Below, in pieces: positions 17,299 through 26,358 of a DNA stretch of 64,000 nt (positions within the stretch are counted from its first letter, which is position 1; every line of letters begins with the position of its first letter). Source of the stretch: Duganella aquatilis (GTDB lineage Bacteria > Pseudomonadota > Gammaproteobacteria > Burkholderiales > Burkholderiaceae_D); the NCBI RefSeq assembly GCF_009674565.1, contig NZ_WKJL01000005.1:62001-126000 (forward strand), read 5' to 3'. Below the pieces are notes generated by a model. That model worked only from the letters and a program-made list of their open reading frames with translations. It searched no databases and was not told where the DNA came from. The position numbers and the translations under genes were made by a program.

Positions 17299-18954
17299 AT
17301 GGGGCGGATGCTGAAAATTTGTGCAGCGGCAGTGCTGGCGCTGGCCGTCACCGCGGCCTCGGCGGCCGCGCCGAAAGTGTTGCACGCCTTCCTCAGCACC
17401 GGCGAAACCGCGCTCGATCCCGCCGTCGCTTCCGACGTCGCCAGCCTCAGCCTGCTGGAAAACCTGTTCGATCCGCTGCTGCGCTACGACTACCTGGCCC
17501 GCCCGGTCAAGCTGATCCCCAACACGCTGACCGCCATGCCAAGCGTGGAAGACGGCGGCCTGAGCTATACCTTCCACCTGCGCCAGGACATCTATTTCAC
17601 GCCGGACGCCGCCTTCAACGGCGTGCACCGGCAGGTGACGGCGGAAGACTATGTCTACAGCTTCAAGCGTCTTTACGATCCGGCGCTGAAGTCGCCCTGG
17701 CTGTACCTGTTCGACGGCGTGGCCGAGATCCGCGCGCTGGACAAGTTCACCCTGCGCATCCGCCTGAAGGCCGCCGATCCCAACTTCCTCTACTACCTGG
17801 CGATGCCGGCTACCGGCGTGGTGGCGCGCGAGGTGATGGAAGCCTATGGTGCGCAGGCCGGCAACCATCCGGTCGGCACCGGCCCGTTCAGGATCGGGAC
17901 GTGGAAGCACAGCGACCAGATCATCCTGCTGGCCAACCGCGATTTCCGGCCGACGGAATTCGACGGCAAGCGCTTGCCGATACTGGACCGCATCGACATC
18001 AAGATCGTCGAGGAATACCAGTCGCGCGTGCTGGGCTTCCTGAACGGCGAATTCGATTTCCTGGAACAGCTGCCGGAATCGATGAAGGAAATGGTCCTCA
18101 CGCCGGACGCCAGACTGAAGCCTGAACTGGCCGCCAAAGGCATCGTCCTGGCGCCGTTCCCGGTGCTGCAAACCTATTACATGTGGATGAACATGGATGA
18201 TCCGCTGATCGGCGGCTACGGCAAGGACAAGGTCGCGCTGCGCCGCGCCATTGCGCTCGGCTACAACAGCGCCGAGGACGTGGCGACCATGAAGAAGGGC
18301 CTGGCCATCCCCGCCGTCACGCCGCTGCCGCCCAATGTGCTGGGCTACGACGCCCGCTACCGCAGCCCGGTCGCCTACGATCCGGCGCTGGCCAACGCGC
18401 TGCTGGACCGCTACGGCTATCGCAAGGGCAAGGACGGCTACCGCAGCCAGCCGGACGGCAAGCCGCTGATGCTGGTGATGCACAGCGAATCGTCCACCGT
18501 CGGCCGCCTGCGTGACGAGCTGTGGCGCAAGAACCTGAACGCCATCGGCCTCAACGTCACCTTCAAGAGCGACAAGAAAACCGAAATCATCAAGGCCTCC
18601 CGGCTCGGCTCGGTGATGATGTTTGAAACCAACTGGGTCGCCGATTTTCCCGATGGCGACAACTTTTACCAGCTGCTCTATGGCGCCAACGCCGGCCGCG
18701 CCAACTACGCCCGCTTCAACCTGCCTGCCTACAATCAGCGCTACGAACAAGCCCGCTTGATGGGAGATTCGCCGCAGCGCACCGCGCTGTATGATGAACT
18801 TGCGCAACTTATCCACGCCTACACGCCGTGGGTGCTGCTGACGCATCCCATTTCCGCCGACCTGCAACAGCCGTGGCTGAAAAATTACCGCCGTCACCCG
18901 GTGGAGTTCACCAACTGGCGTTATCTGGACGTGGACGCACATACCGCTCGCTGA
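17299..18954 (+). CDS. Family 5 ABC-type peptide-binding periplasmic protein
   Basis: A 551-residue exported protein: signal peptide MGRMLKICAAAVLALAVTA then the SBP_bac_5 fold (residues ~40-520), with NLFDPLLRYD, VTAEDYVYSFKRLYDP and NHPVGTGPFRIGTWK, all typical of oligopeptide/dipeptide-binding proteins such as OppA and MppA. The start at 17299 has GAGG four bases upstream. No permease or ATPase genes adjoin it, so it must share a transporter encoded elsewhere. Murein tripeptide is an attractive ligand given the nearby recycling genes, but this is inference. Confidence 0.88.
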   Translation: MGRMLKICAAAVLALAVTAASAAAPKVLHAFLSTGETALDPAVASDVASLSLLENLFDPLLRYDYLARPVKLIPNTLTAMPSVEDGGLSYTFHLRQDIYFTPDAAFNGVHRQVTAEDYVYSFKRLYDPALKSPWLYLFDGVAEIRALDKFTLRIRLKAADPNFLYYLAMPATGVVAREVMEAYGAQAGNHPVGTGPFRIGTWKHSDQIILLANRDFRPTEFDGKRLPILDRIDIKIVEEYQSRVLGFLNGEFDFLEQLPESMKEMVLTPDARLKPELAAKGIVLAPFPVLQTYYMWMNMDDPLIGGYGKDKVALRRAIALGYNSAEDVATMKKGLAIPAVTPLPPNVLGYDARYRSPVAYDPALANALLDRYGYRKGKDGYRSQPDGKPLMLVMHSESSTVGRLRDELWRKNLNAIGLNVTFKSDKKTEIIKASRLGSVMMFETNWVADFPDGDNFYQLLYGANAGRANYARFNLPAYNQRYEQARLMGDSPQRTALYDELAQLIHAYTPWVLLTHPISADLQQPWLKNYRRHPVEFTNWRYLDVDAHTAR

Positions 18955-18974
18955 GCCGGGCATAGAATGAGAGC

Positions 18975-19889
18975 ATGAACCTACTCAACCGCAGGGCACT
19001 GGCCTATGTGGCCGGTCATCCCATGGATTTCACGGTGCAGTGCCTGAAAGGCTTCCGCGCCAACCAAGGCCTGCTGCTGGCGGGCGCGGTGGCGTATTAC
19101 TCGCTGCTGTCGATCGTACCGCTGCTGATGCTGGTGGTGGTGGCCTTGTCGCACGTGATTCCGCCCGATGAACTGCTGGCCACCGTCGGCCGCTATCTGA
19201 ACTGGCTGGTGCCCGGGCAGTCCAAGCCCATCGTGGCCGAGGTCGCGCATTTCCTCGAACACCGCGACCTGGTGGGGGGCGTGCTGGTGGTCAGCATGCT
19301 GTTCTTCAGCTCGCTCGCGTTCACGGTGCTGGAAAACGCCATGTGCGTGATTTTCAAGCACCGGGTGGCGATACGCCGGCGGCATTTCATGATTTCAGCG
19401 CTGATGCCCTACTGCTACATCCTGTCGCTGGGCGCCGGCATGCTGCTGGTGACGCTGGTGGCGGGCAGCCTGCAGGTGCTGGGGCAGGAAAGCGTGCAGC
19501 TGTTCGGCTACAGCTGGTCGCTGAACGGCGTGTCGGGCGTGCTGCTGTATCTGCTGGGGCTGGCGGGCGAGGTGCTGGTGCTGTCGTCGATTTACCTGGT
19601 GATGCCGGTCGGGCGGCTGTCCTTGTCGCATGCGCTGATCGGCGGCGTGACGGCGGCGCTACTGTGGGAAATCGCCCGGCGCATCCTGGTGTGGTACTTC
19701 TCCACGCTGTCGCAGGTCAACGTGGTGTACGGTTCGATGACCACCGCCATCATCGTCATGTTCAGCCTGGAGATCGGCGCCACGCTGCTGCTGTTCGGCG
19801 CGCAGGTGATTTCCGAATTCGAGCGCGTGGGCCGCGAACGGCCGCAGCACGCGCCGCAGCCGATGACCACCGAAGCGGTGCCGAAATAA
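18975..19889 (+). CDS. YihY/BrkB-family inner-membrane protein
   Basis: A 304-residue membrane protein with about six transmembrane helices. The family pattern is clear: FRANQGLLLAGAVAYYSLLSIVPLLMLVVV near the N-terminus, and INVVYGSMTTAIIVMFSLEIGATLLLFGAQ-like residues at the C-terminal end. The YihY/BrkB family was once annotated as RNase BN; its actual function is unknown. It starts 20 bases after the peptide-binding protein gene. A hydrophilic C-terminal tail (~280-304) follows the last helix. Confidence 0.9.
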   Translation: MNLLNRRALAYVAGHPMDFTVQCLKGFRANQGLLLAGAVAYYSLLSIVPLLMLVVVALSHVIPPDELLATVGRYLNWLVPGQSKPIVAEVAHFLEHRDLVGGVLVVSMLFFSSLAFTVLENAMCVIFKHRVAIRRRHFMISALMPYCYILSLGAGMLLVTLVAGSLQVLGQESVQLFGYSWSLNGVSGVLLYLLGLAGEVLVLSSIYLVMPVGRLSLSHALIGGVTAALLWEIARRILVWYFSTLSQVNVVYGSMTTAIIVMFSLEIGATLLLFGAQVISEFERVGRERPQHAPQPMTTEAVPK

Positions 19890-19892
19890 AAT

Positions 19893-19922
19893 TTGTGCGC
19901 CGCACAAAAAGTGTGGTACACT
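19893..19922 (+). promoter_or_regulatory. Promoter of the unassigned RNA, with dyad over -35
   Basis: -35 TTGTGC (19893-19898) and -10 TACACT (19917-19922) are separated by 18 bases. The -35 is one arm of a perfect dyad TTTGTGC-gcc-GCACAAA (19892-19908). A regulator bound there would block the promoter; alternatively the dyad is part of a weak terminator for the preceding gene. Transcription would start near 19929. Confidence 0.6.
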
Positions 19923-19928
19923 ACGCTC

Positions 19929-20188
19929 GTGGTTGAGGTTTGCATGCAAACAGTCCCACGCCCGGCAGATGCGCCGCGCCCAGAGTAGTGTAAGTTCGAT
20001 GGCGCAGGTGACGCAGAAGCCGGGGTTGTAGTCCCGAAGACATTAGTCGATTTACACGTCGGGGGCACCACGCAGATAGCATGGGCGCCTGAGACGCCGC
20101 CTCACCTGGCAGATAGCCTTGGAGATGGTGCGATTGAAGCATAGGTAATACATTGGAACGAAGCCCGCAGAGATGTGGGCTTTTTTTT
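19929..20188 (+). ncRNA. Unassigned structured RNA of ~260 nt
   Basis: This 380-base gene-free stretch (19890-20269) contains a promoter, a GC-rich region with many complementary segments, and a Rho-independent terminator, but no open frame of useful length. Visible pairings include CAGGTGA (20005-20011) with TCACCTG (20102-20108), a CGGG...CCCG hairpin (20021-20036), GCGCC (19971-19975) with GGCGC (20001-20005), and GTGTAA (19988-19993) with TTACAC (20052-20057), which would form a pseudoknot or alternative fold. The palindrome GTTTGCATGCAAAC (19938-19951) is near the 5' end. Marker sequences of tmRNA, RNase P RNA, SRP RNA, tRNA and common riboswitches were looked for and not seen. Confidence 0.6.
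20161..20188 (+). terminator. Rho-independent terminator of the ~260-nt RNA
   Basis: Stem AAGCCC (20161-20166) with GGGCTT (20177-20182), extended by partial GCA/TGT pairing, followed by a run of eight T (20181-20188). It ends transcription before the gene at 20270. Confidence 0.85.
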
Positions 20189-20269
20189 CGTCCGCATTTT
20201 CGTCCGCCGTTTGCGCTCGCCCAAACGGCCCGGTCGGCGTCCGCCTATTCTGGCGGATGGAGGTGGATC

Positions 20270-20524
20270 ATGGAATTTGCTTTTACGCTCAGATACCGTC
20301 TTGCCCGGCACGATTGCGACTATGACGCGCTGGCCGGGCGACTGGCGGCCTCGGACTGCGCCGATGCGGTGGTCGGCGTCGGCCGCAACGGCTATCTGGC
20401 GCTGAGCTTCCTGCGCCAGGCCGGCAGCGCCGAAGCGGCGCTCTCCGGCGCCATCGCCGACGTCGAGCGCGCCGTGCCGACCGCCGAGCTGATCGATATT
20501 CGTTCGGACTTCATGCCGAACTGA
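20270..20524 (+). CDS. Small conserved protein, possibly HTH-less relative of a DNA-binding family
   Basis: An 84-residue cytoplasmic protein, MEFAFTLRYRLARHDCDYDA..., with the alternating pattern of a small alpha/beta ferredoxin-like domain. It resembles the N-terminal domain of a proteobacterial family (FTLRYRL...DALVGIGRxGxLALxFxRxA...ADVxRAxPxAELI) whose longer members continue into a helix-turn-helix; here the chain ends at DIRSDFMPN before any such helix. That comparison is from memory and unverified. GGAGG lies six bases before the ATG. It sits between the RNA terminator and the arsR promoter. Function unknown. Confidence 0.7.
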   Translation: MEFAFTLRYRLARHDCDYDALAGRLAASDCADAVVGVGRNGYLALSFLRQAGSAEAALSGAIADVERAVPTAELIDIRSDFMPN

Positions 20525-20534
20525 TTTTCCACTT

Positions 20535-20556
20535 CATTTCAATACTATTTGAAATG
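20535..20556. promoter_or_regulatory. ArsR operator overlapping ars promoter
   Basis: A perfect dyad, CATTTCAA (20535-20542) - tactat - TTGAAATG (20549-20556), lies 29 bases upstream of arsR. The spacer TACTAT (20543-20548) is a good -10 element, so ArsR bound here would occlude the promoter. The -35 is weak. This is the expected autoregulated arrangement for an ars operon. Confidence 0.75.
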
Positions 20557-20584
20557 TCGAATCGTTTCCGGTAGCATGGCCCGC

Positions 20585-20884
20585 ATGGATACCAAACAAA
20601 CCCTGGCCGCGCTGGTGGCCCTGGCGCAGGAAAGCCGGCTGGCCGTGTTCCGGCTGCTGGTGCAGAACGGGCCGCAAGGCCTGGCCGCCAGTAAAATCGG
20701 CGAGCGCCTCGATATTGCGCCGTCCTCCCTGTCCTTTCACCTGAAAGAGCTGACGCATGCGGGACTGATCGCATCGCGCCAGGACGGACGCTTCGTCATC
20801 TATTCGGCAGATATCGCCGCGATGAATGGCCTGATAAGCTTTTTAACTGAAAACTGCTGCGGTGGCGTCTCGTGCAAACCATGA
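20585..20884 (+). CDS. arsR: ArsR-family metalloregulator of the ars operon
   Basis: A 99-residue winged-helix repressor: LAALVALAQESRLAVFRLLV at the N-terminus, recognition region LDIAPSSLSFHLKELTHAGLIASRQDGRFVIYS (residues ~38-72). The C-terminal [10 protein letters not shown] contains a vicinal Cys pair and a third Cys, a candidate As(III) site located at the C-terminus as in some non-E. coli ArsR types. The start MDTKQTL at 20585 is preferred; an ATG three codons upstream (20576) is possible. The stop overlaps arsC (ATGA). It is preceded by a perfect operator dyad. Confidence 0.9.
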   Translation: MDTKQTLAALVALAQESRLAVFRLLVQNGPQGLAASKIGERLDIAPSSLSFHLKELTHAGLIASRQDGRFVIYSADIAAMNGLISFLTENCCGGVSCKP

Positions 20885-21335
20885 ACATTCTTTTTCTGTG
20901 TACCGGCAATTCGTGCCGCTCGGTGTTGAGCGAGGCGACCTTCAATCACCTGGCGCCGCCCGGGTGGCGGGCCATCAGCGCCGGCAGCAAGCCGGCCGGC
21001 CAGCTGCATCCGCGCGCGGTGGCGCTGTTGCAGCGCAAGGGCATTTCGACCGAAGGCTATTACAGCAAATCGTGGGACGACCTGCCGGTGACGCCGGACA
21101 TCGTCATCACCGTCTGCGGCAGCGCCGCCGGCGAGACTTGCCCGGCCTATCTCGGCCCGGTGCTGCGCGCGCATTGGGGCGTGGAAGATCCGAGCCATCT
21201 GCCTGGCAGCGATGAGGAAATCGAGGCCGCCTTCGAGCAGACTTACCGCACCCTGCGCGCGCGCATCGAAGCCTTCCTGGCGCTGCCCGCCATCACCAAA
21301 CAGGAACTGGACCGCATCGGCACGCTGGGTGCCGG

Positions 21336-21342
<7 letters not shown>
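20881..21342 (+). CDS. arsC: Arsenate reductase, low-molecular-weight phosphatase type
   Basis: A 153-residue enzyme of the LMW-phosphatase fold that reduces arsenate to arsenite: catalytic P-loop [14 protein letters not shown] (C-x5-R, residues ~6-13), [15 protein letters not shown], and the Asp region VEDPSH (~102-107). Cys residues in [13 protein letters not shown] match the Cys relay of thioredoxin-dependent ArsC. Start at 20881 overlaps the arsR stop by four bases; arsB overlaps its end by seven. It supplies arsenite to ArsB. Confidence 0.92.
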
Positions 21343-22616
<1,274 letters not shown>

Positions 22617-22626
22617 GAGCGATATC

Positions 22627-23026
22627 ATGATTCCGGATCTGCCGAACATTAACGCGGAACTGCTGGATATTCCGACCATGGAAAAGCTGGCGCCGGCCGG
22701 CGAATTGACCCATGCGCCACGCATCCTGATGCTATATGGCTCGCTGCGCGAGCGCTCGTTCAGCCGCTTTCTGACGGAGGAAGCGGCGCCCATCCCGCCT
22801 GTTCACGATACCCAACCAGTCTTCAGTACGGATGGCTTACAAGGAATTCGATGATGCCGGCCGCATGCGCCGCTCAGGCTATTATGAGCGCGTGGTGGAT
22901 GTGATGGAAGAATTAGTCAAGACGACGCTATTGCTGCGCGGCCGCACGGATTACCTGACCAACCGCCACAGCGAGCGCAATGAGGTGGCGGTCAAGGCGA
23001 TCAATCGCCAGATCGCAAAAATCTGA
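22627..23026 (+). pseudogene. arsH: arsH with internal deletion and frameshift
   Basis: Two halves of the NADPH-FMN oxidoreductase ArsH are present in different frames. The first (from 22627) reads MIPDLPNINAELLDIP... to [23 protein letters not shown], the FMN-binding start of ArsH. The second, in another frame, reads [11 protein letters not shown]...[39 protein letters not shown] to a stop at 23026, the normal C-terminus. The central ~110-130 codons, including most of the flavodoxin core, are missing; the junction lies near 22785-22810. ArsH normally has ~235 residues and oxidises organoarsenicals. This copy cannot be functional. An assembly error is possible but would have to remove several hundred bases. 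Confidence 0.88.
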
Positions 23027-23041
23027 ATTGACGGGATTGCT

Positions 23042-23959
23042 GTGGGCCAAAAACAGAAGAAGTGGATTGCTGTCGTACTGAGTATCGTTAGCGCGCCGCT
23101 GGCGTTTCTCTATCTGGACGTGCCGCGCTGGGCGGCCATCAGCTTGCTGGTGCCGCTGGCGCTCGGTATTGCGAGTTTCTTTGTGCCGGGCGATTACACG
23201 GCGGCTGCGCTTGGCGTGGTGTCATGGGCGTTGATCGTGGTGTGGATATGGCTCGCATATCGCTTTGCCGCCGCTAAAACCGGTGAGGAGATCCGCCCCT
23301 GGTATTCGCGCTGGTATGGGCTGCTCGCCGCGGCGGCAGCGGTGACTGTATCGGTGGGCGTGCTGCGGATTTTTCTGTACGAGCCGTTCCGCGTGCCGTC
23401 GACCGCGATGACGCCTACCCTGACGCGTGGCTCCAACCTGCTGGTGCAGAAGTGGGGTTACGGCCATTACAGCACGATGGGCTTCCAGTTTGGCCACGGC
23501 ACTGCATCGGCGGCGGTGAAGCGCGGCGATATCATCGTCTTCGACTGGCCGGTCGATCCGAAGCAGACCTACATCAAGCGCGTGGTGGGCCTGCCTGGCG
23601 ATACAATTGTCTATCGCGACAAGCACGTGCTGGTGAATGGCGTCGATACGCGCGGCGAGGAACTTAAGGAATATCTGGATAGCGAGCGGCTGGTTTATCT
23701 TCATCGTTACCGCGAGCGCCTGGACCAGGTCGAGCATGACATCCTGATCAAGCCGGAAGCGCCGCCACGGCAGAATAGCGACGCGGTGCCGGAGCATTGC
23801 ACGTACGAGCGGGAAGTCTTCAGCTGCACGGTGCCTGCCGATAGCTACTTCGTCATGGGCGATAACCGGGACAATAGCCTGGATAGCCGCTACTGGGGTT
23901 TTGTGCCGGCCAAGTCGGTCATCGGCAAGACGGTTTATGTGGTGGCGCCACGTCATTAA
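23042..23959 (+). CDS. Signal-peptidase-I-like membrane protein lacking the Ser nucleophile
   Basis: A 305-residue protein starting at GTG 23042, with three or four membrane segments in the first ~110 residues, then an S26 domain. Box B reads EPFRVPSTAMTPTL (residues ~115-128) where active enzymes have PSGSMxPTL, so the nucleophilic Ser before Met is Ala (codon GCG). The other boxes are intact: YIKRVVGLPGD with the general-base Lys (~178), and MGDNRDNSLDSRYWGFVP. An insertion with charged residues (~200-260) separates the boxes. It may be inactive, use the other Ser, or act as a partner or regulator. It follows the arsH remnant by 15 bases. Confidence 0.85.
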   Translation: MGQKQKKWIAVVLSIVSAPLAFLYLDVPRWAAISLLVPLALGIASFFVPGDYTAAALGVVSWALIVVWIWLAYRFAAAKTGEEIRPWYSRWYGLLAAAAAVTVSVGVLRIFLYEPFRVPSTAMTPTLTRGSNLLVQKWGYGHYSTMGFQFGHGTASAAVKRGDIIVFDWPVDPKQTYIKRVVGLPGDTIVYRDKHVLVNGVDTRGEELKEYLDSERLVYLHRYRERLDQVEHDILIKPEAPPRQNSDAVPEHCTYEREVFSCTVPADSYFVMGDNRDNSLDSRYWGFVPAKSVIGKTVYVVAPRH

Positions 23960-23969
23960 GGAGTTGAAA

Positions 23970-24545
23970 TTGGATGCACATATCAAGCCGGTGGAATTGG
24001 AAAAGGCGTATCGCCTGTTGAACCATGGGCCGACGGTGCTGGTGTCGGCCAGCCATGGCGGCGTACGGAATGTGATGTCGGCCGCATGGTCATGCGCGCT
24101 GGATTTCGCGCCGCCCAAGGTGACGGTGGTGCTGGACAAGGCCACCGCCACGCGTCCGCTGGTCGAGCAGAGCGGCTTCTTTGCGCTGCAGGTGCCGAAC
24201 ATGGCGCAGCTGGAGCTGACCTACAACGTCGGCCACGCCAGCATGACCGACATGCCGGACAAGCTGCAGAAGTTCGGCGTGGAGCTGTTCCAGGCCGATG
24301 GCTACGACGTGCCGCTGGTGGCCGGATCGTCAGCATGGCTGATCTGCAAGGTGATTCCCGAGCCGCGCAATGAACAGGTGTATGACCTGTTCATCGGCGA
24401 AGTGGTGGCGGCGTATGCCGACACGCGCGTCTTCAACAACGGCCACTGGGAATTCGAAAAAGCCGATCCACGCTGGCGCAGCCTGCACTACATCGCCGGC
24501 GGCACCTTCTACGCCATCGGCGACGAGGCGGTGGTCAAGACTTAA
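23970..24545 (+). CDS. Flavin reductase-like FMN-binding protein
   Basis: A 191-residue cytoplasmic protein with the split-barrel flavin-reductase fold: NHGPTVLVSASHGGVRNVMSAAWSCALDF (residues ~18-48), then KVTVVLDKATATRPLVEQSGFFALQVP, the usual flavin-contact strand and helix. The likely start is TTG at 23970, six bases after AGGAG; no in-frame ATG fits. Such proteins reduce or bind FMN for monooxygenases or act as hydrolase-like reductases; the partner is unknown. It ends convergently with the acyl-CoA dehydrogenase gene, stops overlapping by four bases. Confidence 0.84.
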   Translation: MDAHIKPVELEKAYRLLNHGPTVLVSASHGGVRNVMSAAWSCALDFAPPKVTVVLDKATATRPLVEQSGFFALQVPNMAQLELTYNVGHASMTDMPDKLQKFGVELFQADGYDVPLVAGSSAWLICKVIPEPRNEQVYDLFIGEVVAAYADTRVFNNGHWEFEKADPRWRSLHYIAGGTFYAIGDEAVVKT

Positions 24546-25669
24546 AGCGCGCGGGCGATGAGGATTTTCTGGATGTCGCTGGTGCCTTCGTAGATCTGGC
24601 ACACGCGGGCGTCGCGGTAGATGCGCTCCACCGGGAAGTCGCTGACGTAGCCGTAGCCGCCGTGGATCTGGATGGCGTCGGAGCAGACTTTCTCCGCCAT
24701 CTCGGAGGCGAACAGCTTGGCCATCGCGGCTTCCTTCAGGCATGGCAGGCCGGCGTCTTTCATCGACGCGGCGTGCAGGATCAGCTGGCGCGCGGCTTCG
24801 ATCTGCATCGCCATGTCGGCCAGCTTGAATTGCACCGATTGGTGTTCGAAGATCGGCTTGCCGAAGCTTTCGCGTTCGCGCGCGTAGCTCAACGCCGCTT
24901 CATACGCGGAGCGCGCCATGCCCACCGATTGCGAGGCGATGCCGATACGGCCGCCCTCCAGGCCGGACAAGGCGATCTTGTAGCCCTGGCCTTCTTCGCC
25001 GATCAGGTTCTCCGCCGGGATGCGGCAGTTCTCGAACAGGATCTGCGCGGTATCCGATGAATGCTGTCCCATCTTCTGCTCGATGCCGGCGACGATGTAG
25101 CCCGGCGTGGCGGTCGGCATCCAGAACGCGCTGATGCCCTTCTTGCCAGCGCTCCTGTCGGTCACCGCCATCACAATCGCCACGTCCGCGTGCTTGCCGC
25201 TGGTGATGAATTGCTTGACGCCGTTCAGCACATAGTGATCGCCATCGCGCGTGGCGGTGGTGCGCAGGGCGGCGGCGTCGCTGCCGGTATGCGGCTCGGT
25301 GAGGCAGAAGGCGCCCAGCATGTCGCCTTGCGCCAGTGGCCGCAGCCATTGTTCCTTCTGCCGCGCGTTGGCGTACATCATGCCGATGCTGCACACCGGG
25401 CAGTTGTTGACGGAGATGACGGTGGAGGTGCCGCCGTCACCGGCTGCGATTTCTTCCAGCACCAGCGCCAGCGACACGTAATCCATGCCGGCGCCGCCGA
25501 GTTCTTCCGGCACCGCGACGCCGAAGGCGCCCAGCGCCGCCAGTTCCTTCAATTCCTCCTTGGGGAAGTGATGTTCCTTGTCCCAGCGGGCGGCGTTGGG
25601 GGCGAGACGCTCCTGCGCAAAGGTGCGCAAGGCGTCGCGGATCATTTGATGTTCCTGGCTCAGTATCAT
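24542..25669 (-). CDS. Short-chain acyl-CoA dehydrogenase
   Basis: A 375-residue FAD enzyme that introduces a trans-2 double bond into acyl-CoA. Domain pattern is standard: LGGAGMDYVSLALVLEEIA, FCLTEPHTGSDAAALRTTA (FAD/substrate loop, ~residue 120-140), and IYEGTSDIQKILIARAL at the C-terminus, where the Glu is the usual catalytic base of short/medium-chain enzymes. The start MILSQEHQ at 25669 gives the family length. It is the last of four genes downstream of liuA (spacing 14 bases after the SDR), so it probably serves branched or short acyl-CoA oxidation with the liu pathway. Confidence 0.9.
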   Translation of the reverse strand: MILSQEHQMIRDALRTFAQERLAPNAARWDKEHHFPKEELKELAALGAFGVAVPEELGGAGMDYVSLALVLEEIAAGDGGTSTVISVNNCPVCSIGMMYANARQKEQWLRPLAQGDMLGAFCLTEPHTGSDAAALRTTATRDGDHYVLNGVKQFITSGKHADVAIVMAVTDRSAGKKGISAFWMPTATPGYIVAGIEQKMGQHSSDTAQILFENCRIPAENLIGEEGQGYKIALSGLEGGRIGIASQSVGMARSAYEAALSYARERESFGKPIFEHQSVQFKLADMAMQIEAARQLILHAASMKDAGLPCLKEAAMAKLFASEMAEKVCSDAIQIHGGYGYVSDFPVERIYRDARVCQIYEGTSDIQKILIARAL

Positions 25670-25683
25670 GTGCAGTCTCGTTG

Positions 25684-26358
25684 TTACCAGCCGATGGTTT
25701 CGCCATCGTAGGTTTGATACACCGCCTGGTCGGACGCGGGCAGCGCCGCCAGCGTTGCGCGGATGCCGCTCGCGCTTTCCTCGACTGAGAGGTCGGCGCC
25801 GGCGCCGCCCATGTCGGTACGCACCCAGCCCGGATGGAAGGCGATGCAGGTTGCGCCCTGCTTGCCGAAGGTCAGCGCGGTGTCGATCAGCACCGAATTC
25901 AGCGCGGCCTTGCTGGCGCGGTACAGCGAACCGGCCGGCGAGGTGCGCTCGCTCAGTGATCCCATGCGCGAGGACAGCACCGCCAGCTTGCCGTTGCCGC
26001 GCGACGCGCATACCAGCGGCGCGATCACCGGCAGCAGGCGCATGGCCGCCAGCACGTTGGTGTGCATGACGCTGTCGAAGTCCGCCTGCGACGGGAAGCC
26101 GTCGTGGCGCGGGCCGTAGACGCCGGCGTTGAGGATGGCGACATCCAGCTCTTCGCCGTCCAGCTTCCAGCCGACGCCGGCCACCGCTTCGACGTTGGTG
26201 ACGTCCAGCTTGTGCGGTTCGGCGCCCAGCGCCGCCAGCGCATCGCAGTCTTCCTGCTTGCGCGCGGTGGCGATCACGCGCCAGCCGTCGTTACGGTATT
26301 GCCTGACCAGCTCCAGGCCGATGCCGCGCGATGCGCCGATGACCAGTGCGGTCGGCAT
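25684..26358 (-). CDS. Short-chain dehydrogenase/reductase (SDR)
   Basis: A 224-residue NAD(P)-dependent oxidoreductase with Rossmann motif VIGASRGIGLELV (residues ~6-18), NAG at AILNAGVYGP (~75), catalytic Ser in LSSRMGSLSE and YxxxK in YRASKAAL (~140-146). Its short length and C-terminal variation place it in the CsgA-like/atypical SDR group. The start at 26358 overlaps the thiolase stop by one base (TAATG), so it is translationally coupled. Substrate unknown; the operon suggests a hydroxyacyl-CoA or related carbonyl. Confidence 0.88.
   Translation of the reverse strand: MPTALVIGASRGIGLELVRQYRNDGWRVIATARKQEDCDALAALGAEPHKLDVTNVEAVAGVGWKLDGEELDVAILNAGVYGPRHDGFPSQADFDSVMHTNVLAAMRLLPVIAPLVCASRGNGKLAVLSSRMGSLSERTSPAGSLYRASKAALNSVLIDTALTFGKQGATCIAFHPGWVRTDMGGAGADLSVEESASGIRATLAALPASDQAVYQTYDGETIGW

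Noticed and set aside
19929..20188. tmRNA, RNase P RNA, SRP RNA, tRNA or a known riboswitch
   Set aside because: None of the conserved cores of these RNAs was found by eye, so no family name was given.
22627..23026. Two small separate genes (75 and 64 codons) after arsB
   Set aside because: They are the N- and C-terminal parts of ArsH in different frames, so one deleted pseudogene explains them better.
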